Assembly: GCA_004211435.1 (NCBI GenBank) | Contig: SECS01000001.1 | Span: 1-64,000, forward strand | Length of the DNA: 64,000 nt | From: Novosphingobium sp. | GTDB taxonomy: Bacteria; Pseudomonadota; Alphaproteobacteria; Sphingomonadales; Sphingomonadaceae | Direction: 5' to 3' | Shown here: positions 33,627 to 41,503 of the stretch, one piece after another | Position numbering within the stretch: the first letter of the stretch is position 1 | Layout of the letters: each line of letters begins with the position of its first letter | Notes under the pieces: model-generated | What the model was told of the DNA's origin: nothing | The model's input: only the letters and a program-made list of their open reading frames with translations | The model's database searches: none | Program-made: the position numbers and the translations under genes

Positions 33627-33651
33627 GGAACTTTCGACACTGGACATGGTT
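33627..33651 (+). promoter_or_regulatory. EcfG-type promoter of the CHASE/HWE kinase gene
   Basis: GGAAC, 16 bases, GGTT on the plus strand, 88 bases upstream of the kinase ATG. It overlaps the minus-strand box almost exactly. Confidence 0.5.
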
Positions 33652-33653
33652 CC
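33629..33653 (-). promoter_or_regulatory. EcfG-type promoter of nepR-ecfG
   Basis: GGAAC, 16 bases, AGTT on the minus strand, 73 bases upstream of the nepR ATG. It differs from consensus only in the first -10 base. Its -35 box is the complement of the plus-strand -10 region. Confidence 0.55.
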
Positions 33654-33738
33654 ATTGCCGACGAAAGCTTGCCAAGTAGTCGAAGGGGGGCACTTGCGCA
33701 GGTCCGTGACCGTCATCCCCATTTGTATTTGAGGCGTC

Positions 33739-35394
33739 ATGGATAAAGCGCTGCTCGCCCGTGTCGAAAAACAGGCGTGGTTTCACCGCTACCCACGCGG
33801 CTGGCCGCTCCTCCTGTTCCTGCTCGTCGCCGCGGGTACGCTTCTCAGCGTCATGGCCATAGAGCGCGCTGAGGCCGAGCGCCGCCAGATCGAGCTCGAC
33901 CGCAACGTCACCGAGCTCGCATCCGGTCTGCAGCGTCGCGCCTCTGAGAACATCGCCATCCTGCGCGCGGGCGCGGCGCTTTTCACCGCCAACGACCGCG
34001 TGTCTCCCGAAGCCTTCGAGGAGATCGCCAAGGGCCTCTACAGCGACAATGACTACCACGGCTCGATGGGCATCGCCTGGGCCCGCTGGACCCCGGCAGA
34101 CGACTTCGCGCGCTTCGAAAAGGCAGTCCAGGATGTCGTGGACCCCGCTTACCACGTAAAGCCGGGGGTCCAGCCAGGGCGCGGAGTCTATGTGCCGATC
34201 GTCTATGTCGAACCCAAGACCGACGCCAACCGTGCCGCGGTCGGCTTCGACATGTATTCGGAGCCTGTCCGCCGCGAAGCGATGAACCTCGCCGCCGCGC
34301 TGGGGCAGCCGGTGGCTTCGGGCCTCGTCCACCTGGTGCAGGATCGCGGTGCGCCCGAAGCCAAGGGATTTCTGATCTACATGCCGGTCTTTGCCGGGCA
34401 AGGCGTAGAGCGCCGCGTGCGCGGCTTCGTCTACAGTCCCTTCCGCGCGCGCGAGTTCCTCGGCTCGGCGGTCGAGTTGGTGCGCGATCGAGGCGTCGAG
34501 ATTGCAATCTACGATGGCATGCGCCGGCCCGACCGGCTGCTCGCAGCGCGACTGATCGATGGCGACAATGCGGTCTCGCTCGATCGGCGGATCGTCGTTG
34601 CCAACCGGCCCTGGATCGTCAGCGTCAGCTTCAAGCGCGCACGGACCTTGTCGGCGCTGTCGCGCGCGACCCTGGTGTTCGGCGCCGTGCTCGGCGTGTT
34701 GGTCATGTTCATCGCGCGGCTGATCACCAAGCGCTCGGCCGAGGACCGGATCGTGCTCGAATGGTTCAGCGACCAGTCGGCGATCCGCAACTCGCTGACC
34801 CGCGAACTCAATCACCGCGTGAAGAACACGCTGGCCAATGTCCTGTCGATCGTCGCGCTGACGCGGCGGCGATCGGTTGACCTCGACGATTTCGCCGAGA
34901 GCCTGACCGGCCGTATCCGCGCCCTTTCGGCAACGCACGACCTGCTGTCGCAGAGCGACTGGACCGACGCGCCGGTTGCCGAGATCGTCCGCAGCGAACT
35001 CGCGCCTTACATGGGCGAGAAGGACGGACACATCGACATGGCCGGGCCGGCGATCGACCTCGCGCCCAACGACGCGATGTCACTGGGGTTGGCGATCCAT
35101 GAACTGGCGACGAACGCCGCGAAATACGGCGCGCTGAGCACGTCGGAGGGGCGCGTTTATATCGAATGGCGGCTGATTGCGCCCGATGTCGCCGAACTGC
35201 ACTGGCGCGAGGCTGGCGGCCCGCCCGTGATCGCGCCGAAGAAGCGCGGCTTCGGCCGTGATCTGCTCGAGAAGATCGTGGCCCACGAACTCGGATCGAA
35301 GGTCGACCTGCGCTTCGATCCCGAAGGTGTCGAATGCACGCTGCAGGTCCCCGTGCGCAAGCTGACGAGCTTCGCGCTCCGCTCGACGCGATAG
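33739..35394 (+). CDS. CHASE-domain HWE/HisKA_2 sensor histidine kinase of the general stress response
   Basis: This 551-residue inner-membrane kinase has a membrane helix at about 23-40, a periplasmic CHASE-type sensor domain (about 75-250, with the YHGSMGIAWARWTPA and GFVYSPFRAREF patterns) and a second helix at about 305-325. The cytosolic kinase core has His359 in LTRELNHRVKN, HELATNAAKYGAL, the HWE-type WREAGG and GFGRDLLEKIV. It lies divergent from nepR-ecfG and convergent with phyR, the position of the PhyR kinase or phosphatase in related genomes (PhyK/PhyP type). All kinase residues look intact, so net kinase activity is possible; direction cannot be settled by sequence. The ligand is unknown. 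Confidence 0.88.
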   Translation: MDKALLARVEKQAWFHRYPRGWPLLLFLLVAAGTLLSVMAIERAEAERRQIELDRNVTELASGLQRRASENIAILRAGAALFTANDRVSPEAFEEIAKGLYSDNDYHGSMGIAWARWTPADDFARFEKAVQDVVDPAYHVKPGVQPGRGVYVPIVYVEPKTDANRAAVGFDMYSEPVRREAMNLAAALGQPVASGLVHLVQDRGAPEAKGFLIYMPVFAGQGVERRVRGFVYSPFRAREFLGSAVELVRDRGVEIAIYDGMRRPDRLLAARLIDGDNAVSLDRRIVVANRPWIVSVSFKRARTLSALSRATLVFGAVLGVLVMFIARLITKRSAEDRIVLEWFSDQSAIRNSLTRELNHRVKNTLANVLSIVALTRRRSVDLDDFAESLTGRIRALSATHDLLSQSDWTDAPVAEIVRSELAPYMGEKDGHIDMAGPAIDLAPNDAMSLGLAIHELATNAAKYGALSTSEGRVYIEWRLIAPDVAELHWREAGGPPVIAPKKRGFGRDLLEKIVAHELGSKVDLRFDPEGVECTLQVPVRKLTSFALRSTR

Positions 35395-35416
35395 AGGAAG
35401 CCGCCCGAAGCCGGTC

Positions 35417-35480
35417 GTGCTGAGCCGGTCGAAGCACCAGGCGCAACCATTGCGCCAACACCCTGCGACACGCTCAGGGT
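35417..35480. repeat. Cluster of three REP-like palindromes
   Basis: Three adjacent hairpins lie after the kinase gene: GTGC...GCAC at 35417-35437 around CTGAGCCGGTCGAAG, GGCGCAA/TTGCGCC at 35440-35456, and ACCCTG...CAGGGT at 35460-35480 around GCGACACGCTC. The first and third contain opposite-facing CTGAGC/GCTCAG cores, as in REP-type intergenic repeats of sphingomonads. Confidence 0.6.
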
Positions 35481-35525
35481 GAGCGGGTTTCGGTTACGAA
35501 GCGGGCAAAGCAAGGTCCCCAAAGC

Positions 35526-35552
35526 AAAACACCCTCCCGTTAGGGAGGGTGT
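35526..35552 (-). terminator. Intrinsic terminator of phyR
   Basis: ACACCCTCCC pairs with GGGAGGGTGT around a four-base loop; on the minus strand TTTT follows. It lies 30 bases after the phyR stop. Confidence 0.8.
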
Positions 35553-35581
35553 GAAGCGAAGCCGAGCGTGCCGGAACGAAG

Positions 35582-36379
35582 TCAGCCCAGCGGGCGGCTC
35601 GTACCGAAGAACAGCGCCTGGCTGATCGCGGTGCGCACCGTCGATTCCTGGAAAGGCTTGGTAACCAGGTAGGTCGGCTCGGGCCGCTCACCGGTCAACA
35701 GCTTTTCGGGATAGGCGGTGATGAAGATCACCGGCAGGTCACCGAACTTGAGCAGATCCTCGACAGCGTCGATACCCGAGCTGCCGTCGGCAAGCTGGAT
35801 GTCGGCAAGAACGAGCCCGGCGGGATGCTCGGAGAAAATCTCAAGCGCCTGGCTGCGCGTGGCAGCCGTACCGATGACGCGATGGCCGAGATCCGTGACG
35901 AGGTTTTCGAGCTGCATCGAGATCAAAGGTTCGTCCTCGATGATCAGGACGTCGGTCGCAGTCTCGCTCTCGATTTCGTTGATCGCCTGGACGACCATAG
36001 CGTCGACCTTGTCGACCGATGAGTCGAGGATGATCGCAGCTTCCTCCGAGGTGAAATCCTCGAGCGTCGTCAGCAGCAGCGCCTGGCGATGTGCCGGCGT
36101 GACATGCGACAGACGAGTCTGCGCAAGCTGTTCATGTGCGCCGCCTTCATCCACCTCGGCCACGGCAGCCTCGACATGGCCGGTCGACCAGATGCGGTTG
36201 AACGCCGCGTAGAGCGAAACGCGGCTCTCGCCGATCTGGTCGAGCAGGTCCTTGTCCGCCAACGCCGCCTCGAGCGTGGCGCGCACATAGGTGTCGCCCG
36301 AAGTCTGTGATCCGGTCAGCGCGCGTGCATAGCGGCGCAGGTAGGGAAGTTGGACCGCAATCTGGTCAGCCATCGACAT
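35582..36379 (-). CDS. phyR: General stress response regulator PhyR
   Basis: This 265-residue protein has an N-terminal EcfG-mimicking sigma-like domain (about 1-135; LPYLRRYARALTGSQTSGD and LTTLEDFTSEEAAIIL) followed by a receiver domain (about 142-260). The receiver has Glu148/Asp149, phosphoacceptor Asp193 in VLADIQLADGSSG, Thr in FITAYPEKLLTG and Lys241 in TKPF. Phosphorylation exposes the sigma-like domain, which binds NepR and frees EcfG. The DNA-binding surface is not used. The ATG at 36379 has GAGG six bases upstream. A minus-strand GGAAC-N16-CGTC box lies 105 bases upstream, and an intrinsic terminator follows the gene. Confidence 0.94.
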   Translation of the reverse strand: MSMADQIAVQLPYLRRYARALTGSQTSGDTYVRATLEAALADKDLLDQIGESRVSLYAAFNRIWSTGHVEAAVAEVDEGGAHEQLAQTRLSHVTPAHRQALLLTTLEDFTSEEAAIILDSSVDKVDAMVVQAINEIESETATDVLIIEDEPLISMQLENLVTDLGHRVIGTAATRSQALEIFSEHPAGLVLADIQLADGSSGIDAVEDLLKFGDLPVIFITAYPEKLLTGERPEPTYLVTKPFQESTVRTAISQALFFGTSRPLG

Positions 36380-36483
36380 GGAATACCTCAACAAGAATAC
36401 ACGGGTTTAGAAAGGTATAGTCAAAGAGCACCGGCCATTTGGGCTGTTCACTGGCGCGTTTGGCATCCTCTCCTAAATCCCTT

Positions 36484-36508
36484 GACGTCCTAACACAGCG
36501 TCTGTTCC
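36484..36508 (-). promoter_or_regulatory. Possible EcfG-type promoter of phyR
   Basis: GGAAC, 16 bases, CGTC on the minus strand, one mismatch in the -10 box, 105 bases upstream of the phyR ATG. Confidence 0.4.
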
Positions 36509-36538
36509 GCGCCTCGCGAAATATTTTTCGCCCGTCGC

Positions 36539-36563
36539 GGAACCAAAGGCCTGGGATCGGGTT
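36539..36563 (+). promoter_or_regulatory. Possible EcfG-type promoter facing away from phyR
   Basis: GGAAC, 16 bases, GGTT on the plus strand, the same -10 variant as the sensor-kinase promoter. No plus-strand protein gene follows: the next gene lies on the opposite strand, ending at 36846. It may drive the candidate small RNA described next. Confidence 0.4.
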
Positions 36564-36569
36564 TTGCCA

Positions 36570-36660
36570 GTATCACCACTGGCCCTCCCGTACCCACCCC
36601 CCGCAAACCGGTGGTGACCCGATCCCGAGGCCTCCGTTCTCCACCGAGTGCGGAGGCCTC
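36570..36660 (+). ncRNA. Candidate EcfG-dependent small RNA with C-rich loop
   Basis: The 466-base gap 36380-36845 has no credible protein gene. Downstream of the plus-strand EcfG-type promoter the sequence folds into TCACCAC/GTGGTGA (36573-36579 with 36611-36617), whose loop contains CCCTCCCGTACCCACCCCCC. A perfect 10-base hairpin GAGGCCTCCG/CGGAGGCCTC follows at 36627-36660. An exposed C-rich loop could pair with Shine-Dalgarno sequences, as shown for the Caulobacter stress RNA GsrN. Homology is not demonstrated, and no U tract is seen. Confidence 0.35.
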
Positions 36661-36845
36661 AAGGATTCTGAGGCCATGGCCATCGCTCCAAGCGTTCGCG
36701 GATCGGGTAAAATCATCTCGCTCTTCGTACCGATATCGGGCGCCATCATGGCGCTTCCGATCAGGCTGCAAAACGCCTGAACGAGCGGTCGGTTCCGATT
36801 GCGCTTTGTTTTCAGCGCAGGAATGTCACGAGCGAGCGAAAGCCC

Positions 36846-37391
36846 CTATGGGATGTTGCGCGCGCGCAGGTTGGTGAGCGGTCGGCGGTAGGACGGATCC
36901 GATCCGTCGCGCGCCGGTGCGCCGTTGCCGTAAAGATCGGGTACTTCGGCGAAGGGAATCGGAATGCTGGGCAGCAGTCCCGCCCATTCGATCGCATTGG
37001 TGCGCAATGCGATCTTCCATGAATCGCCGCGCCGCTCGAACCTGTCGATGTAGCGTCCGCCCGCCTGGACGAGGCTCTCGTCCTTGTTGCGCGCGACAAA
37101 GAGGTAATAGGTTTCGACGTGCGCCGTATCGCCATCGAGGTCGATGGTCGTGTTGAGCAGCGCATGGTGCGTCAGGATCTGCCCCTGCTCGTGCATCGGA
37201 AAGGCCCAGTCGGCGCATTCCGACGCGAGCCCGACGAAAGGCCCCGCCGCCATTTCGGCGTCTTCGTGGAAGGCCGAGAGGTAGAGCGCGCGATCGAGCC
37301 GGTCCATGCCGCGACTGAATCGCGCAAGCGCCTCGGAAATGTCCTGCTTGTCGAGCAGCGCCGCGAGCTTAGCGTCCATTGCCATATCCAT
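36846..37391 (-). CDS. SnoaL-like (NTF2-fold) protein
   Basis: This 181-residue protein has the SnoaL_4/NTF2 layout: helical start DAKLAALLDKQDISEALARF, MDRLDRALYLSAFHEDAEM near 29-47, then a cone-shaped sheet with GGRYIDRFERRGDSWKIALR near 111-130. Such folds act as isomerases, hydratases or dehydratases or as small ring-hydroxylating beta subunits. It overlaps the SDR gene by 23 bases, and is the last of three co-directional genes SnoaL-SDR-SnoaL. The start is uncertain among ATGs at 37391, 37385 and 37379. Confidence 0.75.
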   Translation of the reverse strand: MDMAMDAKLAALLDKQDISEALARFSRGMDRLDRALYLSAFHEDAEMAAGPFVGLASECADWAFPMHEQGQILTHHALLNTTIDLDGDTAHVETYYLFVARNKDESLVQAGGRYIDRFERRGDSWKIALRTNAIEWAGLLPSIPIPFAEVPDLYGNGAPARDGSDPSYRRPLTNLRARNIP

Positions 37392-38268
37392 GCGCCCGGA
37401 TCGGTTGCCAGATCGGCGAGCCGCGCTCGGCCCGCAACGAAGGGATCGTCCGCCCGTCGGTGTCGGTCACGCCATAAAGCTGCGCCGCCTCGGCAGTGAT
37501 GAAAGTGCCGCCCGAAAGGCGCATGATCTTGTCATCGGCGGCCATCGCCGCGATCACCCGCCCGGGATGTTCGACCGAGGAACCGATGTCGGGATTGGTG
37601 ACCGTGCTGCCCTTCATGTCGGGATTGGCGTTGAGGTTGTAATGCGCCTTCTCGGTGAAGGTGAGCCCCTGCCACAACGAGACGGAGGCGACATCGTGCG
37701 GCTCGAGCTCGATCGCCATGTCGCGCGCCATGCGGTCGACCGCGGACTTGGCCGTCCCGAAGACGACGCCGAAGGTATAGGAGACCGCCGCATAGCCACC
37801 GATCGCCACGATCAGTCCCGACTTCTGCGGGACCATGATCTTCGCCGCGTGCCAGGCCGCGACGAAGCTGGACTTCACCCCGACCTGCCACATCTCGAGG
37901 TTCGAAAGCGGCTTTTCCCAGAACGGCTGCTTGACGATCAGATCGTCCGAAAGCTGGAAGGCGTTGTTGACGAGCAGGTCGAGCCGGCCTTGTTCGGCAT
38001 TCACACGTTCGAACAGAGCCGCGACCTGTGCGTCGTCGCCGTGATCACAGGCGACGGCAATGCCCTTGCCGCCCTCGGCCGCGCCGCGCTCGGTGCATAG
38101 CGCCGCGGTCTCGCCGACCGTGCCCGGCAGGTAGTATTCGCCCGGGGTCACCGTGCGGCCGGTCACGTAGACCGTCGCGCCCTGCTCGGCCAGCACGAGG
38201 GCAATGCCCTTGCCGATGCCGCGGCTGGCGCCGGTAACGACCGCGACCTTGCCCGTGAGTGCGCCCAT
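37369..38268 (-). CDS. SDR-family oxidoreductase (DHRS1-like)
   Basis: This 299-residue short-chain dehydrogenase has TGASRGIGKG near 12-21 and LLVNNAFQ near 99-106, in which NNA is followed by Phe rather than the usual Gly, as in DHRS1-type SDRs. YTFGVVFGTAKSAVDR holds the active-site region near 163-178. The usual YxxxK is not cleanly spaced: FGTAKSA supplies the Lys and Phe replaces the Tyr, so activity should be checked. The ATG at 38268 overlaps the upstream stop in a TGATG junction. It sits in an operon between two SnoaL-like genes. Confidence 0.82.
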   Translation of the reverse strand: MGALTGKVAVVTGASRGIGKGIALVLAEQGATVYVTGRTVTPGEYYLPGTVGETAALCTERGAAEGGKGIAVACDHGDDAQVAALFERVNAEQGRLDLLVNNAFQLSDDLIVKQPFWEKPLSNLEMWQVGVKSSFVAAWHAAKIMVPQKSGLIVAIGGYAAVSYTFGVVFGTAKSAVDRMARDMAIELEPHDVASVSLWQGLTFTEKAHYNLNANPDMKGSTVTNPDIGSSVEHPGRVIAAMAADDKIMRLSGGTFITAEAAQLYGVTDTDGRTIPSLRAERGSPIWQPIRAHGYGNGR

Positions 38269-38804
38269 CAATTCGATCCCTTGAAGAAGTCTACGCTACG
38301 ATCGCCATTGGCGCGGCCCGAGAACCATTCCTGGCTGAAGGGCATGCCCATGACGCCCTGCGACCAGTCGATCGACTGCCCCCAGTCCTGATACCAGTCG
38401 TAGAGCATCGTCCGGCCGGCGATCCGCCATTCGCCGTCGCGCTTTTCGAAGAGATCGAGATAGCGCCCGCCGATCACGGTATCGCGCTCCTCGGTGCCCA
38501 TGTCGACGCGGTGGTAGGAAACGACGTGGGTCTCGACCCGGGCGCTGTCGCCGTCGAGCTCGGTGTAGGACTGGCCGAGCACGTGCTGGGTGTTGGTGAT
38601 CGCGTCGCTGCCGGGGATCACCCAGGCGTAATAGGCATCGAAGTCGCCCTGGAACACGCCGTAGTCGGTGACCGAGTCGGGCCAGTAGGCGGCCTTGATC
38701 ATCGCCCCGTCGCGCCGGTCCTCGCCACGCGCCAGGCGCTCGATGCACTGGCGAATGCGATCCCGATCTAACAGCGCGCGCAGGTCCTCGCTGGTGGCAT
38801 CCAT
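38268..38804 (-). CDS. SnoaL-like (NTF2-fold) protein
   Basis: This 178-residue SnoaL_4-type protein starts with DRDRIRQCIERLARGEDRRD and contains HVVSYHRVDMGTEERDTV and GGRYLDLFEKRDGEWRIAGR near 112-131. It is a homologue of the third gene in the same operon. The first gene of the SnoaL-SDR-SnoaL operon, it is divergent from an AraC-type regulator that probably controls it. A His and Asp inside the cone could act as acid/base, so isomerisation, hydration or cyclisation of a ketone is plausible. Confidence 0.78.
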   Translation of the reverse strand: MDATSEDLRALLDRDRIRQCIERLARGEDRRDGAMIKAAYWPDSVTDYGVFQGDFDAYYAWVIPGSDAITNTQHVLGQSYTELDGDSARVETHVVSYHRVDMGTEERDTVIGGRYLDLFEKRDGEWRIAGRTMLYDWYQDWGQSIDWSQGVMGMPFSQEWFSGRANGDRSVDFFKGSN

Positions 38805-38934
38805 TATGTGTCTCTCCCAAGCGTCGGCACCGACTCCGGACCGCGACGTCGCGAGAGCTTACGCGCAGCCGCACAGGCAACGCTTGACCGATTTGGACAA
38901 ATCGGCTCGGACAGCGGCGAGGATGCCCCCTGTG

Positions 38935-39945
38935 ATGCCTGCCACCGTGACCGACCTGTTCGACACCGTCCACGCGCAGATGCTGCGCCATTTCCCCGAG
39001 CTCGTCACCGAGCTCGGCGGGGATCCGCAGGATCTGCTACGCCGCGCCGGCATCGCCGCGCCCGAGGCGACCTATCGCCAGGCGATCCACCTGCTCGAGC
39101 TTGCCGCCACTGAGCTGCGCTGCCCCGACCTCGGCCTGCGGCTCGCGCACCGGCAGGGCGGCGGTGGCATGTTCGGGCCGCTGGGCCTGGCGATGAAGAA
39201 CTCGCGCACGTTCGGCGAGGCGCTGACCTATGTCAGCGAGCACGCCTATGCCCACAGCCTCGCCGCGCGGATCCGGGTGACACGGCTTGCGGACGGCGGC
39301 CTGTTCTCGGCGCACGACATCCTGCTCGAAGGCGTGCCGGTCAAGACCCAGCTCGTCGAGCAGATCATCCTCATCGGCCATCTCGCCGCACTGGAAATCA
39401 CCGGTGGCCATGCGCGCGTGCGCCGCGTCCATTTCCGCCACCAGCCGCTGCTGCCGCTGCGCGCCTATCGCCGCCATTTCGGCTGCGAGGTGCGCTTCGG
39501 CCAGAACGAGGACGGCGTTCGCTTCTCCGCCGCCGATCTCGCCGCGCCCGTGGTCGAGCCCGATGCCGAAGCCTTCGCACGCGTCGCCGCCTTCATCGAC
39601 AGTGCTTTCCCGCGCCAGCATCCGCCCCTCCACGCCGAAGTGCGCGGGCTGGTCATGCAGCACCTGGGCACGGGCCTCTGCACCAACGAGTCGATCGCCG
39701 CCGCGCTGCACCTGCATCCGCGCACCCTGCACCGCAAGCTGCGCGCCGAGGGCACCGCGTTCCAGAAGATCAAGGACGAGGTGCGCCGCGACATGATGCT
39801 CTATTATCTGCAGCAGACGCGGCTCGACTTCCTGCGGGTGTCCGAGCGGCTGGGTTTCGCCGAGCAGTCGGTGATGGCGCGCAGTTGCCAGCGCTGGTTC
39901 GCCGCCTCGCCGACGCGGATGCGTCAGGATGCGACAGCAGGCTGA
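38935..39945 (+). CDS. AraC-family transcriptional regulator
   Basis: This 336-residue regulator has an N-terminal ligand domain of the arabinose-binding/OruR-ArgR type (about 20-200; FGPLGLAMKNSRTFGEALTY). Its C-terminal AraC double helix-turn-helix (about 235-330) includes NESIAAALHLHPRTLHRKLR and RVSERLGFAEQSVMARSCQRW (start RVSER, end CQRW). The start is uncertain between ATG 38923 and 38935; GAGG lies upstream of the second. It is divergent from the SnoaL-SDR-SnoaL operon, its likely target. Confidence 0.85.
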   Translation: MPATVTDLFDTVHAQMLRHFPELVTELGGDPQDLLRRAGIAAPEATYRQAIHLLELAATELRCPDLGLRLAHRQGGGGMFGPLGLAMKNSRTFGEALTYVSEHAYAHSLAARIRVTRLADGGLFSAHDILLEGVPVKTQLVEQIILIGHLAALEITGGHARVRRVHFRHQPLLPLRAYRRHFGCEVRFGQNEDGVRFSAADLAAPVVEPDAEAFARVAAFIDSAFPRQHPPLHAEVRGLVMQHLGTGLCTNESIAAALHLHPRTLHRKLRAEGTAFQKIKDEVRRDMMLYYLQQTRLDFLRVSERLGFAEQSVMARSCQRWFAASPTRMRQDATAG

Positions 39946-40015
39946 GCCTGACGCTTTCCCGTCACCCCATTCCCCGATAGACGGCTCCGCACATTTCCTT
40001 GCTGAGGAGCACTCC

Positions 40016-40846
40016 ATGTCTTCGAGCCCCTGGTCCCATCACAGCCGCAACGCCAATGTCTCGGACGATATCGATTTCGAGATCAAGGGCCAGGAGCTCC
40101 AGTTCCTCGAGATCGAACTCGATCCCGGCGAGAGCGCCGTGGCCGAGGCCGGCGCCATGGTCTGGAAGGACGCTTCGGTCGCCATGACCACGGTGTTCGG
40201 CGACGGCCGCGCGCAGGAAGGCGGCTTCATGGGCAAGCTGCTCGGCGCGGGCAAGCGACTGGTCACGGGCGAGAGCCTGTTCACCACGGTCTTCACGCAC
40301 CAGGGCCAGGGCAAGGCGCGCGTCGCCTTTTCGGCCCCGGTCCCCGGCGCGATCCTGCCGATCAAGCTGTCCGACTACGGCGGCACCCTGATCTGCCAGA
40401 AGGACTCGTTCCTTGCCGCGGCCAAGGGCGTGTCGATCGGCATCCACTTCCAGCGCAAGATCCTGACCGGCCTGTTCGGCGGCGAAGGCTTCATCATGCA
40501 GAAGCTCGAAGGCGACGGCTGGGTCTTCGTCCAGATGGGCGGCACGATCGTCGAGCGCGAGCTGGCGCCGGGCGAGGAGCTCCACGTCGACACCGGTTGC
40601 ATCGCCGCGTTCACGCCCTCGGTCGACTTCGACGTGATCGGCGCGGGCGGCGTGCGCTCGATGCTGTTCGGTGGCGAGGGCCTGTTCTTCGCGCGGCTGC
40701 GCGGCCCGGGCAAGGTCTGGATCCAGTCGCTGCCCTTCGCGCGCCTGGCCGGCCGCATGCTCGCCGCCGCCGGCTCGAGCGGAGGCCAGAACCGCGGCGA
40801 GGGTTCGATCCTCGGCGGTCTCGGCAACCTGCTCGACGGGGATTGA
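40016..40846 (+). CDS. TIGR00266/AIM24-family protein
   Basis: This 276-residue beta-rich protein of the AIM24 family has repeated Gly-rich segments: LEIELDPGESAVAEAGAMVW near 34-53, FQRKILTGLFGGEGFIMQKL near 146-165 and SMLFGGEGLFFARLRGPGKV near 221-240. The C-terminal Gly/Ser tail ends in GGLGNLLDGD. The family is widespread and structurally related to the tryptophan-RNA-binding-like barrel; its function in bacteria is unknown. GAGGAG precedes the ATG. The stop abuts the convergent nitroreductase stop with no gap. Confidence 0.85.
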   Translation: MSSSPWSHHSRNANVSDDIDFEIKGQELQFLEIELDPGESAVAEAGAMVWKDASVAMTTVFGDGRAQEGGFMGKLLGAGKRLVTGESLFTTVFTHQGQGKARVAFSAPVPGAILPIKLSDYGGTLICQKDSFLAAAKGVSIGIHFQRKILTGLFGGEGFIMQKLEGDGWVFVQMGGTIVERELAPGEELHVDTGCIAAFTPSVDFDVIGAGGVRSMLFGGEGLFFARLRGPGKVWIQSLPFARLAGRMLAAAGSSGGQNRGEGSILGGLGNLLDGD

Positions 40847-41431
40847 TCAGCCGGCCGGCGGCACCCATTCCGACACGACGTCGGCGAACTCAGGCCGCGG
40901 GCGTTCTTGCAACTCACGCCCCGGCGTGCCGAGGAACAGGAACCCGGCGATCCGCCCACCGGGCGAAAATGCCACGCGCACCGTATCGGAAAAGGCCGGC
41001 CAATCGGTCAGCCAGCTGCCGACGAAGCCCTCGGCATGGGCGGCGTTGAGCAGGTTCATGCAGACCGCGCCGGCGGACAGCTCCTGCTCCCAGAGGGGAA
41101 TCTTCGAACCCACATCGGGCACCGAGACCGCGACCACCAGCACCGGTGCCTGCCTCGCGAACTCCTCGGCCGCGGCAATCTCGCGCTCGCTGGGATCGGG
41201 CTTGGCTTCGCGCAGCGCGCGCTGGAGCAGCGCGGCGAAAGCGTCTCGCTTGTCGGGGCCGATCACGACGAGCCGCCAGGGCGCGAGCTTGCCGTGATCG
41301 GGCACGCGCGTCGCGGCGGCGAGGATGCGGTGCAGTTGCGCCGCATCGGGCCCGGGCGCGATCATGTCGCGCGGCTTGCCCGAACGGCGGGTGGCGAAGA
41401 AGGCGGGGAGCGAGGAGAGATCGTTGAACAT
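40847..41431 (-). CDS. Nitroreductase-family protein (YdjA-like)
   Basis: This 194-residue FMN-dependent protein has FFATRRSGKPRDMIAPGPD near 11-29 and AAATRVPDHGKLAPWRLVV near 39-57, typical of the short YdjA-type nitroreductases. GFVGSWLTDWPA near 138 and FLFLGTPGRELQERPRP near 165-181 complete the fold. It would reduce nitro or quinone substrates with NAD(P)H. The ATG at 41431 follows GAGGGC; upstream codons lack support. Confidence 0.85.
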   Translation of the reverse strand: MFNDLSSLPAFFATRRSGKPRDMIAPGPDAAQLHRILAAATRVPDHGKLAPWRLVVIGPDKRDAFAALLQRALREAKPDPSEREIAAAEEFARQAPVLVVAVSVPDVGSKIPLWEQELSAGAVCMNLLNAAHAEGFVGSWLTDWPAFSDTVRVAFSPGGRIAGFLFLGTPGRELQERPRPEFADVVSEWVPPAG

Positions 41432-41503
41432 CGGCCCTCTATAGGCATTGCGAGCGGCTCGCAAAAGAGGCGAGGAGCCCATTGACGCTTCCTCAACCCA
41501 GCC

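Noticed and set aside
36439-36877. Small open frames (88-113 codons) beside phyR
   Set aside because: No ribosome site, no family, and they cover perfect hairpins; a non-coding element explains the sequence better.
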